The position numbers were made by a program, and so were the translations under genes. From positions 1 through 64,000 of the forward strand of contig CALCXM010000083.1 in NCBI GenBank assembly GCA_937905825.1: 64,000 nucleotides of DNA, in the 5' to 3' direction. This DNA is from an uncultured bacterium. GTDB lineage: Bacteria > Planctomycetota > UBA1135 > GCA-002686595. How positions within the stretch are numbered: position 1 is the first letter of the stretch; each line of letters starts with the position of its first letter. Below the pieces are notes generated by a model that made no database searches, was not told where the DNA came from, and saw only the letters and a list, made by a program, of their open reading frames with translations. This document shows positions 36,988-45,738 of this stretch, one piece after another.

Positions 36988-39141
36988 ATGCAGGCCTGCA
37001 CCTTGACCACATCCAGCCCAGATCCCGTTCCCGTTCCCGCCGAGTCCACCTACGATTCCGACCCGGATCTGGCTGGCGCCGCTGAGTTCGCGGCCAACGA
37101 GGGAGTCGAACCTTCGGAGGGCCAGGGGAGTGCGTACGAGACCGACTCCGGTGAATCCACGGGAGCCGACCTGGCCCTCGCGCAGGAACCGCTTGCGGCT
37201 CCGGCCCGGTCCCGAAAGGGCACACAACACCGCAAGGTAGAGGGCGACCTCATCCTGCCCCCGGAGGCCTTGGCGGAGGAACGTTACGGCGAAGTCTCCG
37301 AGGCCGTGCGGCGCACGTTCGGTTTCGAGAGCTTGCGCCCGCTGCAAGACAAGGCGATTCGCGCGGCCCTCGAAGGCCAAGATGCTCTGGTGGTATTGCC
37401 CACGGGCGCGGGCAAGAGTCTGTGCTTTCAAGCCCCGGCCATGGTGCAGCCTGGACTCGTGGTGGTGCTCTCCCCGCTGATCGCGCTGATGAAGGATCAA
37501 GTGGACGGCCTGCTCGCCAACGGCGTGCCCGCGGCCATGTTGAACTCCACGCAGACCACCGAACAACGGCGCGACGTTTACCGCGCTCTGGAAGAGGGCA
37601 AGCTCGACCTGCTCTACATCGCGCCAGAGCGGCTAGCCATGGAAGGCTTCATCGACAAGCTCGACGCCTTCGGCATGGTGTCCATGGCCGTCGATGAAGC
37701 GCACTGCATCAGTCATTGGGGTCACGACTTCCGTCCGGAGTATCGACAGGTGGGTGAGTTGCGCGCCAAGCGTCCCAACTTGCCAATCCAAGCCTTCACG
37801 GCCACGGCCACGCCCGAAGTTCAACGGGACATCTGCAAGCAACTAGGCTTGCGCGATCCAAAGATCCTGGTGGGCGACTTCGACCGCCCCAACCTGACCT
37901 ACCGGGTCAAGCCCCGACGTACCCTCGCGGACCAGGCGATGGAAGTCATCAATCGCCACGAGGGCGAGGCGGGCATCATCTACTGCCTCTCGCGCAAGGC
38001 CGTCGAGAAGCTCAGCGACGACTTGCACAAGCGCGGCGTGCGCTGCGAGGCCTACCACGCGGGCATGACCCCGCGCCGGCGCAACGAAGTGCAAGACCAG
38101 TTCCAATCGGAACAGATCGACGTGGTGGTCGCGACGGTCGCCTTTGGCATGGGCATTGATCGCACGGACGTGCGCTACGTGATTCACGGAACCTTGCCCA
38201 AGGGCATCGAGCAGTACAGCCAGGAAACCGGGCGAGCTGGGCGCGACGGGCTGCCCGCGGAGTGCGTCCTGTTCCATTCGGGATCGGACTACCACAACTG
38301 GAAGCACTTGATGGAGCGCTCCGCCCAGGAAGCCGTGGAGCGCGGCATGGCCACGGCCCAGGAAGAGCTCGACTCGAGCTTGGCGCGTCTCGGACACACC
38401 TACGGCTTTGCCACGGGTGCGCGCTGCCGGCACCAGTTCCTGTTGGAGTACTTCGGCCAAGTCCCCGGCGAAGAATTGGTCAAGAACGGCTGCGGAGCCT
38501 GCGACGTGTGCCTCGGGGAATTGGAGAAGGTCGACGACGGGCAGGTCCTGGCCCAAAAGATTCTCTCCTGCGTCGTGCGCTGCGAACAGCGTTACGGGGC
38601 CGGTCACATCACCGACGTGCTACGCGGTGCCGACACCCAACGCATGCGCGACTGTGGCCACGACAAGTTGCCCACCCACGGGCTCTTGAAGGAGCACAGT
38701 GTGGGCGCCGTGCGCGGCTGGATCGAGCAACTGACAGGACACGCCCTCTTGGCGGTGACCGGCGGCAAGTACCCGACCCTGTACCTGACGCGCACGGGCC
38801 TCGAGGTGCTCAAGGGCGAACGCTCGGTCGAGTTGTTCCTCTCCCAAACGGTCAAGAAGGAGAGCCGCAAACGACGCAAGGCCGCCGTGGCCGACGCTCT
38901 CGATGCGGGACTCGAACCCGACGAGGGCCTCTTCGAAGACCTGCGCGAGTTCCGGCGCGACTTGGCCCGCGAGCGCGGCGTTCCCCCCTACCTGATCTTC
39001 AACGACCGCACCCTGGCCCTGATGGCGGCAACCAAGCCCCAAGACACCGAAGCCCTGCTGCAACTCAAAGGGGTCGGTGAAAAAAAGGCAGCGGACCTGG
39101 GCCCCCTCTTCTTGGAGCGCATCGCCGCCTATGGCCAGTGA
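36988..39141 (+). CDS. recQ: RecQ-family DNA helicase with acidic N-terminal extension
   Basis: The start MQACTLTTSSPD gives 717 residues. The first roughly 90 residues are an acidic, low-complexity extension. Then: Walker A LPTGAGKS (about 137), motif II DEAHCISHWGHDFRPEYR (about 235), FTATATPEVQRDI, and motif VI QETGRAGRDG. The RecQ-C zinc segment CRHQFLLEYFGQ...CGACDVC follows, then the winged helix. The C-terminal HRDC-like domain includes LKGVGEKKAADLG. It unwinds DNA 3'-5' in recombination and fork repair. A second recQ lies 1.7 kb downstream on the other strand. Confidence 0.95.
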   Translation: MQACTLTTSSPDPVPVPAESTYDSDPDLAGAAEFAANEGVEPSEGQGSAYETDSGESTGADLALAQEPLAAPARSRKGTQHRKVEGDLILPPEALAEERYGEVSEAVRRTFGFESLRPLQDKAIRAALEGQDALVVLPTGAGKSLCFQAPAMVQPGLVVVLSPLIALMKDQVDGLLANGVPAAMLNSTQTTEQRRDVYRALEEGKLDLLYIAPERLAMEGFIDKLDAFGMVSMAVDEAHCISHWGHDFRPEYRQVGELRAKRPNLPIQAFTATATPEVQRDICKQLGLRDPKILVGDFDRPNLTYRVKPRRTLADQAMEVINRHEGEAGIIYCLSRKAVEKLSDDLHKRGVRCEAYHAGMTPRRRNEVQDQFQSEQIDVVVATVAFGMGIDRTDVRYVIHGTLPKGIEQYSQETGRAGRDGLPAECVLFHSGSDYHNWKHLMERSAQEAVERGMATAQEELDSSLARLGHTYGFATGARCRHQFLLEYFGQVPGEELVKNGCGACDVCLGELEKVDDGQVLAQKILSCVVRCEQRYGAGHITDVLRGADTQRMRDCGHDKLPTHGLLKEHSVGAVRGWIEQLTGHALLAVTGGKYPTLYLTRTGLEVLKGERSVELFLSQTVKKESRKRRKAAVADALDAGLEPDEGLFEDLREFRRDLARERGVPPYLIFNDRTLALMAATKPQDTEALLQLKGVGEKKAADLGPLFLERIAAYGQ

Positions 39142-39229
39142 CTCCGGGGGATTCCAACAGTCCGCCGTCACAGGGCGTAAAGACCTCCGTAGTTTCGCGC
39201 TCATCCCAAACACACTCTCAAAACGAACC

Positions 39230-39844
39230 ATGAAAACACTGCTCATCGCCAGCTCCCTGCTGCTCGCCGGCTCCCTCTCCCTCGCCACCTTCAACAGCGC
39301 ACAAGCCAAGGCTCCCGCGGCCGCGCCCATTGTTCCGGTGGTCGGTTCCTTCGCAGTGGACGCCGGGCACTCCTCCGTGCTGTTCAAAATCAAGCACAAG
39401 AACACCGCCTACTCCTACGGACGCTTCAACGAGATTTCGGGAACCGTGGACTTCAACGAAGCCGATCCCGCGAAGAGTTCTGTGACCGTCAAGATCCCCA
39501 CGGGTTCCGTGGACACCAACTCCAAGAAGCGCGACGAGCACCTGCTCGGGCCAGACTTCCTCGACGCCAAGCAGTTCCCCGAGCTCAAGTTCACCAGCAC
39601 GGAAGTCAGCAAGTTGGGCGACACCTGGCGCGCCAAGGGCAGCCTCGATTTCCACGGCACGCGCAAGTCGATCACGATCGACTTTGAGAAGACAGGCGAG
39701 TCTGAGGGTCGTGGCGGCAGCAAGGTGCTCGGCTTCCATTCACAGTTCACCATCGACCGCACGGACTGGGGCATCACCTACGGCCCGGGCGCGCTCGGCA
39801 ATGACATCGACGTCACCGTGAGCCTGGAAGTCGCCGGCCAGTAG
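39230..39844 (+). CDS. YceI-family periplasmic protein
   Basis: The 204-residue product starts MKTLLIASSLLLAG with a signal peptide (cleavage near AQA-KA). The mature part is a YceI lipocalin-like beta barrel: FAVDAGHSSVLFKIKH at the start, then ISGTVDF, KRDEHLLGPDFLDAKQFPELKF, and IDRTDWGITYGPGALGNDIDVTVSLE at the end. Relatives bind isoprenoid-type lipids in the periplasm. It lies between recQ and a membrane protein gene 14 bases downstream, probably co-transcribed with the latter. Confidence 0.94.
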   Translation: MKTLLIASSLLLAGSLSLATFNSAQAKAPAAAPIVPVVGSFAVDAGHSSVLFKIKHKNTAYSYGRFNEISGTVDFNEADPAKSSVTVKIPTGSVDTNSKKRDEHLLGPDFLDAKQFPELKFTSTEVSKLGDTWRAKGSLDFHGTRKSITIDFEKTGESEGRGGSKVLGFHSQFTIDRTDWGITYGPGALGNDIDVTVSLEVAGQ

Positions 39845-39858
39845 CCGGAACAGGCCCC

Positions 39859-40743
39859 ATGGACCCCATCCAGATTCTCCTGAACGGGGTCCTCGCCCCG
39901 GCCGTGGCGGCGGGGCTCTTGTTCGCCATCGGCTGGAAAGCATGGCGCAAGACCGGCGACGAGGCGGACGGCCGCTGGATCGGATCCCTGGCCGTCGCGG
40001 CGGCCTTCGCTCTGGGCTTCCTGCTGATGCTCGGCACGCCGGCCAGCTTCTTGCCGGACTCGGAGCACACACCGACCGGGCTCGATTGGGTGCTTTGGTG
40101 CAGCCTGCCTTGCGCCCTGCTCGCGCCCTTCCTGGCCCGACCTGGAATCCCATTCCAACTGCTGCGGATGGTCCTGGGAGCTGGCTTGGTGCGCTTGGTC
40201 CTCAGCAGTCAATTCGAGTCCACCTGGGTCGGGCAAGCGGGCTTGAATTGGCTCGCGGGATTGACGGCCCTGTTCCTCGTGCTTTGGACGCTGCTCGAGC
40301 GCCTGGCGTCCGCGCGCTCAGGTCTGCACGGGCCTATCGTCCTGTGGCTCTTCGCCGCGGGCTTCGCGATCCTCGCGGGCCTCACGGGCAGCGCGAAGAT
40401 TGGTCAGCTGGGCGGAACGCTGGCCGCGGCCCTGGGAGCCGCCGTGGTGATCGCTTGGCGCAAGCCAGGATTCCAATTGGCCGGAGGGGCGGCAGCGATG
40501 GTTTCCCTGCTACTCTTCAGCCTCGGGCTGAACGCCTACTTTTACAGCTACACCCCCGCCATCGACATTCTGCTGATAGCGAGCGCGCCGCTCTTCGCCC
40601 TGATGCCCGTGCTCTTGCACAAACATTGGAGCGTGACGAAAAAGACCATCGCTAGTCTGGCACTCAGCTCCCTCCCAATCGGCATCGCTATCGGGCGCGC
40701 GGTCGTGGAGCTGCTGAACGAAGTGGACGAGTACGACTACTAG
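39859..40743 (+). CDS. Polytopic membrane protein, unknown function
   Basis: The 294-residue protein has about eight to nine hydrophobic segments, e.g. VLAPAVAAGLLFAIGW, LAVAAAFALGFLLML, LTALFLVLWTLLERL, VLWLFAAGFAILAGLTG and AAMVSLLLFSLGLNAYF, and ends in an acidic tail (EVDEYDY). No family is recognised. It starts 14 bases after the YceI gene and shares its strand, so it may work with it. It is convergent with the second recQ. Confidence 0.78.
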   Translation: MDPIQILLNGVLAPAVAAGLLFAIGWKAWRKTGDEADGRWIGSLAVAAAFALGFLLMLGTPASFLPDSEHTPTGLDWVLWCSLPCALLAPFLARPGIPFQLLRMVLGAGLVRLVLSSQFESTWVGQAGLNWLAGLTALFLVLWTLLERLASARSGLHGPIVLWLFAAGFAILAGLTGSAKIGQLGGTLAAALGAAVVIAWRKPGFQLAGGAAAMVSLLLFSLGLNAYFYSYTPAIDILLIASAPLFALMPVLLHKHWSVTKKTIASLALSSLPIGIAIGRAVVELLNEVDEYDY

Positions 40744-40817
40744 AGGCCCGGGGCTCGGCGCTCCTCAAGCTAAATCCAGCCCTCCCCTGGTCAGCGCAAG
40801 CTCGGCGCCCGCGGCAC

Positions 40818-42587
40818 TCAATCGAGGCGCTCGACGCGCACCTTCGCCGGGTCCACGCTGCGCCGTTGCAAGCTATGGGTGTCCTCGATGGTGAGCTTGA
40901 CACGCCCTCCGTGCTGATCGACCCGCAGCACCTGGCCGAGGCCGCGGCCCTGGATGCGCACCCAATCCCCACGCTGAAAAGCTTCTTTGGCGGGCGCACT
41001 CGAGGACCCGGCTCCAGCGCGACGCGGCTGCTGCGCAGCCTTCGGGATCGCGCTCTGCCGCGCATCGCGCGCAGAACTCGTCGTCCCATGTTCCCCACTC
41101 GGACGGGCCTCGAAATGCCCGGCGCGCCAGGCTTGGGGGTCCGTGCAGACGTCGCAGGCATCGCAGGTTTCGTGCTCCACCGGAAGTCCAAAGTGCCGGT
41201 TGAGGCTTAGCCGCCTGCACTCCAAACCGGAGGCGAAGCGCACCATCCCAAGCAGGCCTTCCAAGTCGCCCCGCAACTTGCCCTCGCTGCCCACGAATTC
41301 GGGCAACTCGTCCATATCCAGATCCTTCACCAGGCGCAGGTTGTGGTTCTCGAAGGCGCCCTCGATCACCCCCAGAACCTCGAGCCACTTCAAACAGATA
41401 GCGACCCGGTTGTCCCCGCGGTTCTTGATCAGCAGCTCGTCGCGCAGGTCATCCAGGTCCTTGGCTTGCAGGCGTTCGCCCCAACCCCGCAAGGTTTCAT
41501 AGACCCCCACCAGGTACTCCCGGGACGGGTTCGCCCAGTTGATGAAGTTCTGCTGGATCGCCACGTCCTCCTCGAAGTAGATCAACTCGCAGAGCGCGGA
41601 CTCGCCGTCGCGCCCAGCCCGTCCAACCTCCTGAGCCCAGGCCTCGAGTGTGCGTGGGATTTGTGCGTGCAGGACAAATCGAATGTCAGCCTTGTCGACG
41701 CCCATGCCGAATGCATTGGTGGCCAGCACCACTTCCGAAGGGCTTGCCATGAAGCGTTCTTGCATGCGTTTGCGTTCGTGGCTCGACAGCTTGCCGTGGT
41801 ACACCAAGCTGTGAATTCCCCGCCGTCGCAGCTCTTCGTGCAGGTGCTCCAAATCGCGAATAAGTGCCGAATACACGATTCCAGGCCCTCCGATGTTGCT
41901 GATTCGATCCGCTAGCAAGGGCACCTTTTCCTCGGCGAGAAAGACCTGAGTCGCCGCCATGAACAGGTTCTCGCGTTCGATGCCTCCGAGATGCACGAGG
42001 GGCTCGCGCAGCTTCAGGGACTGACAAATGTCCTCGGCCACATCCGGAGTGGCCGTGGCGGTCAAGGCGATTGTCGGCGGCGAACCCAAAAGCTCGCGGT
42101 AGAGTCCCAAGCGGTGGTAGTCGGGCCGAAAGTCGTGGCCCCAATGGCTGATGCAGTGAGCTTCATCCACGGCCAAGCGGGTCACGTGCATGCGCTTCAA
42201 GGCCTCGAGGAACGAGGGGCTTCGAAAGCGTTCGGGAGTGATGAAGAGCAGGTCCAACTGACCTTGCTGGGCCGCTTCCAGTCGGCGCCGCCGGTCCTTG
42301 GGAGAGAGCGCGGAATTGACCTCCGCGGCCCGAATTCCCAGGGCCCGCAAACCGTCCACCTGATCCTTCATGAGGGCGATCAAGGGGCTCACCACCAAGG
42401 TCAGACCCTCCAGCAGAATCGCGGGCAGTTGATAGACCAGGGACTTGCCACCCCCGGTCGGCAAGGTGAACAGCACGTCGCGCCCCTCCAGCACCGCCCG
42501 TACCATCGATAGCTGGGCCCCACGAAACTGCTCGTGGCCGAAGTGTTTTTTCAGAGCGGCGCGAAGATCGGAGTCGGTCAGATTCAT
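40818..42587 (-). CDS. Second RecQ-family DNA helicase
   Basis: The start MNLTDSDLRAALKKHFG gives 589 residues; the upstream frame is not needed. Motifs: FRGAQLSMV, Walker A LPTGGGKS, motif II DEAHCISHWGHDFRPDYH, ALTATATPDVAEDI, motif VI QEVGRAGRDGE, and the zinc segment CRRLSLNRHFG...CDACDVC. After a Pro/Ala/Ser-rich linker, the C-terminus has a small KOW/SH3-like module (RGDWVRIQGRGLGQVLRVDQ) instead of HRDC. The differing tails imply a different substrate role from the other recQ. It is transcribed towards the YceI/membrane genes. Confidence 0.93.
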   Translation of the reverse strand: MNLTDSDLRAALKKHFGHEQFRGAQLSMVRAVLEGRDVLFTLPTGGGKSLVYQLPAILLEGLTLVVSPLIALMKDQVDGLRALGIRAAEVNSALSPKDRRRRLEAAQQGQLDLLFITPERFRSPSFLEALKRMHVTRLAVDEAHCISHWGHDFRPDYHRLGLYRELLGSPPTIALTATATPDVAEDICQSLKLREPLVHLGGIERENLFMAATQVFLAEEKVPLLADRISNIGGPGIVYSALIRDLEHLHEELRRRGIHSLVYHGKLSSHERKRMQERFMASPSEVVLATNAFGMGVDKADIRFVLHAQIPRTLEAWAQEVGRAGRDGESALCELIYFEEDVAIQQNFINWANPSREYLVGVYETLRGWGERLQAKDLDDLRDELLIKNRGDNRVAICLKWLEVLGVIEGAFENHNLRLVKDLDMDELPEFVGSEGKLRGDLEGLLGMVRFASGLECRRLSLNRHFGLPVEHETCDACDVCTDPQAWRAGHFEARPSGEHGTTSSARDARQSAIPKAAQQPRRAGAGSSSAPAKEAFQRGDWVRIQGRGLGQVLRVDQHGGRVKLTIEDTHSLQRRSVDPAKVRVERLD

Positions 42588-42934
42588 GGGAGTCCGGGAG
42601 CCCTGACGGCACGCACCCGCGTTTTTGGGGGCGATAACGCACGGTATTCCCCAGGGGCTGGGGATGCGATCTCTTAGTGTGCACCGGGCGTGGAGCATCT
42701 TCACCAGATCTTCAGCAGATATCTCCTACGGGCAGCATCCCCCGACCACGGAGATCAGGATAGAATTTCGCCCGGCTACAAGATCCCCGAGATCCTGCCG
42801 TTTTGGGCGAATGATCGGTCCCCACCGCCAGGTCATTGTGCGGGTGGACTGCCCACCCCCGTGACCAGCGCCCGAGTCATCTACGTCCCCAATCTGTCTT
42901 CCCGAGACCACCACATACGGTTTTTAGACTCACC
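42588..42934. other. Divergent intergenic region
   Basis: The 347 bases separate the second recQ from the large secreted protein gene and must hold both promoters. A TAGAAT at 42761-42766 could be a -10 element for the + strand, but there is no matching -35. A 6-bp hairpin GGGTGG/CCACCC (42842-42858) would sit in the leader. No gene or RNA is recognised. Confidence 0.45.
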
Positions 42935-45412
42935 ATGAAAAGCGAAATTCGAAGAGCGCTCCCCGTCCTACTGAGCGCATGCGCTCTGTCAGGCTCCGTC
43001 CTGGCGCAGGATAGCACCTCCATTCTTACGGCTTTGCCCGGCGACTCGGTCGATCCCAAGTCGACCAGCGAGCAAGTCAACGACTACACCGTGGACCTCG
43101 GCGCCCTCAAGTCCACCTCAGGACGGGTCTATGGAGTTGCCCCGCTGGCCAAGGCCAGCATGGACTACCTGAACCCCAACTTCTTCAACGCCGGCATGAG
43201 CGCTCAGAGCATCAGCCGCAACACCCTGCAGGCCGTGCCCTTCGCTCGCAACAGCTACAGCAGCTGGAACGCAGCAGGCAGTGGCATCAACAACGACCCT
43301 CTGAAGAACAACCCGGGCACGGCGGTCAACACCAGTGCCTCGGTCGGCAATCAGTTCGGCTACGCCTTTGCGCAGTTTAGCTACGACCACCCGGACCTCC
43401 AAGCCATCGCGTTCAACGGCATCATCGGCGGCGTGGTCAACTACGAGAGTTCCTCGCCTTCGCGTCTGTACGTGACCCGCGTCCAGGCAGCGGACAACGA
43501 CACAACCTGGTTGTGCAACGTCTCCCAGTTCGGCATGGGTTCGGTTGACGCCAACGGTTGGGTCGGCTTCCGCGCTGACGGGTACAACACCGTCGACTGC
43601 GGTGGCGACATCGCACTCACCGGAGACAACCTGTTCCTGGTCAACACCCTGGCCCGCAACGCTGCGGCTCACAACTTGATCTCTGATGCGGGCGCATCGG
43701 ACACCGGCATCCGTCTCCTGACGAACAGCGGAACCACGCACAGCCCGATCAGCATGATCCCCTCCTCGATCACCGGCGGCACGCCGATCGCGATGGGATC
43801 TAACTTTTCCAGCCAGTACGTCTACGGCAACGGAACCGGTGCTCTGACCGCGACCTCCGCGCACTTCGGTGGATCGGTCAGCGATCACCGCGGATTGATG
43901 AGCTACTCCAGCAAGACGTTCCCCGGCATCTTCGGTGCCACGGCAACGGCTGGCGTCGGCGCCAACTTGGGCGTTTCCTCAGGAACGAACAACTTGAACG
44001 TGTTCGGCGTGGCGGCCACGGGTGCACCTGTCGCCCCGATTGGTCTGACCTACCCGGGCAACGCTTCGATCTCCGACCCCAGCACGGGCTGGTCGCCTGC
44101 GGCGGGTAGTGCATCCTTCGCCAACTACTACAGTTCCACCGCCTTCCGTGGCGGCACGGGTCAAGTGGCCGTCGGTAAGGATCAGGCTGGCCGCCTTTTG
44201 GCAGCAGGCATGATGCACCACCCGAGCTTCGGTTCCTCCACCGAGCCCAGCAACATGATTGCCGTGGCGCGCACCGCAAACGGCACGGCCATCGAGTGGG
44301 TCATCGCTGCCTACAGCGACGGCTCCAGCGGCAAGCCGGTTTACGGCGACTTCGGCGCCAACGTGGTCGGTACCTTGGTCGGCTACGAGCCCGGCTCCAC
44401 CAACATGGCGGGTCCTTCGATCACTTCCCCGATGATGGACTCGGTCGGCAACATCTACTTCAACGGCCGCGTGCTGATGAACGGTGAAGGCTTCTACCGG
44501 GACTCCCTGGTGCGCGCCGTCTACAACCCGACGAGCTTCAGCTATCAGCTCGAGTTGGTTCTGCAGGAAGGTGACGTGGTCAAGGGTGGCAACTCCAACA
44601 CGAACTACGAGATTCAGTACCTGCAGATCAGCGGCAGCACGGGCACCGTGCCCTCCGCTCCCTGGTCCCAAAACATCAACCAGTCCACCTACAACGGTGC
44701 GGACGCGCAGACCCTCGATAGCACCACGACCCAAGGTCTCGGTGGCATCGTGATTGCGGCAACCGTCATCTACGACGTGGACGGCGACGGCGACTACGAT
44801 CGTCAGTCCTTCGACCCGCTTTCCTTGGACCAGGACTACGCAACCTTGCTGTACGTCTCGGCCGCTGCGGACTGCAACAACAACGGAATCCCGGACGACC
44901 TCGACATCGCGGACGGCACCAGCACGGACACCGATGGAAACGGCATCCCGGACGACTGCAGCGTCGGCGCGAGCTTCTGCTTGGGCGACGGCACGGGCCC
45001 CTTCTGCCCCTGTGGCAACTTCGGTGGCACAGGCCAAGGCTGTCAGAACTCTAGCGGCATCGGCGCAACCCTGACCTCTACGGGGACGGCTAGCATCGGA
45101 GCGGACGACTTGGGCTTCAACGGCGTGGGTCTCCCCACCAACAAGCCGACTCTCTTGTTCACCGGCAACGTCTCCACCTCGGCCCTGCTAGGCGACGGAG
45201 TGCGCTGTGTCGGCGGCCAGATCAAGCGTTACCCGGTGCAGCTCTCCAGCGGCACGGGCACCGGCAGCTGGGGCCCGGCCCTGCAAAGCGTCGGCGGCTA
45301 CAGCAGTGGCGACACCCGCTACTTCCAGCTCTGGTACCGCGACCCCGTCGGCGGCCCCTGCGGCTCCGGCTTCAACCTCTCCTCCGGCGTCTCGGTGACT
45401 TTCGTCCCGTAG
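42935..45412 (+). CDS. Large secreted protein with calcium-binding-like repeat and Cys-rich C-terminal domain
   Basis: The start MKSEIRRALPVLLSACAL gives a signal peptide (cleavage near VLA-QD) and 825 residues. The first roughly 640 residues are Gly/Ser/Thr/Asn-rich and beta-prone with no recognised family. A short DCNNNGIPDDLDIADGTSTD / DGNGIPDDC segment resembles dockerin or thrombospondin type-3 calcium repeats. The last roughly 145 residues are the shared domain: FCLGDG, CPCGNFG, GQGCQNSSG, DGVRCVGG, WYRD, GFNLSSG, ending VTFVP. Codon choice looks strongly biased (AAC, ATC, GGC), consistent with high expression. A strong terminator lies 93 bases downstream. Confidence 0.85.
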   Translation: MKSEIRRALPVLLSACALSGSVLAQDSTSILTALPGDSVDPKSTSEQVNDYTVDLGALKSTSGRVYGVAPLAKASMDYLNPNFFNAGMSAQSISRNTLQAVPFARNSYSSWNAAGSGINNDPLKNNPGTAVNTSASVGNQFGYAFAQFSYDHPDLQAIAFNGIIGGVVNYESSSPSRLYVTRVQAADNDTTWLCNVSQFGMGSVDANGWVGFRADGYNTVDCGGDIALTGDNLFLVNTLARNAAAHNLISDAGASDTGIRLLTNSGTTHSPISMIPSSITGGTPIAMGSNFSSQYVYGNGTGALTATSAHFGGSVSDHRGLMSYSSKTFPGIFGATATAGVGANLGVSSGTNNLNVFGVAATGAPVAPIGLTYPGNASISDPSTGWSPAAGSASFANYYSSTAFRGGTGQVAVGKDQAGRLLAAGMMHHPSFGSSTEPSNMIAVARTANGTAIEWVIAAYSDGSSGKPVYGDFGANVVGTLVGYEPGSTNMAGPSITSPMMDSVGNIYFNGRVLMNGEGFYRDSLVRAVYNPTSFSYQLELVLQEGDVVKGGNSNTNYEIQYLQISGSTGTVPSAPWSQNINQSTYNGADAQTLDSTTTQGLGGIVIAATVIYDVDGDGDYDRQSFDPLSLDQDYATLLYVSAAADCNNNGIPDDLDIADGTSTDTDGNGIPDDCSVGASFCLGDGTGPFCPCGNFGGTGQGCQNSSGIGATLTSTGTASIGADDLGFNGVGLPTNKPTLLFTGNVSTSALLGDGVRCVGGQIKRYPVQLSSGTGTGSWGPALQSVGGYSSGDTRYFQLWYRDPVGGPCGSGFNLSSGVSVTFVP

Positions 45413-45738
45413 CGTTGAGCGGACCGCTCAGCAGCTCTCCCGGAGGCCTGCTGAGCCGGTTCTCATTCAAATCGTCCGAGGCGCCTTGTGCGCACTCGGC
45501 ATCATCGAGTCGGCCGCTTGCCTTGTGCAGGGGGCCGACTCGATCATTTTTTGGCAGATGAATGCCGGCTCGTTTTCAAAGCCCGTTGCCGTGCGCCCCT
45601 GGGGCTGGCTGCTGGTGGACCTGCTAGAATCGCAGTTGGGGCTGAGCGCTGCACCCAGATGCATCGCCAGGAGTTGCCTCCTGTGACGTTTGTCGTCGAG
45701 TCCGCTAAGGGCTCCATCCCCACTATCAAAGCTTGATC
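45413..45738. other. Intergenic region with two hairpins
   Basis: These 326 bases hold the 3' end of the secreted protein gene and the leader of the next. A hairpin at about 45423-45460 (GCTCAGCAG/CTGCTGAGC, extended by a bulged stem) precedes the terminator at 45505. Short open frames on both strands give no plausible protein. Confidence 0.55.
45505..45552 (+). terminator. Rho-independent terminator
   Basis: An 11-bp perfect stem (TCGAGTCGGCC/GGCCGACTCGA), flanked by partial extra pairing, is followed by CATTTTTT. It lies 93 bases after the stop of the large secreted protein and is the clearest terminator in the window. Confidence 0.9.

Noticed and set aside
45486-45686. Short open frames after the large secreted protein gene
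   Set aside because: They overlap a strong terminator hairpin and have no plausible protein features.
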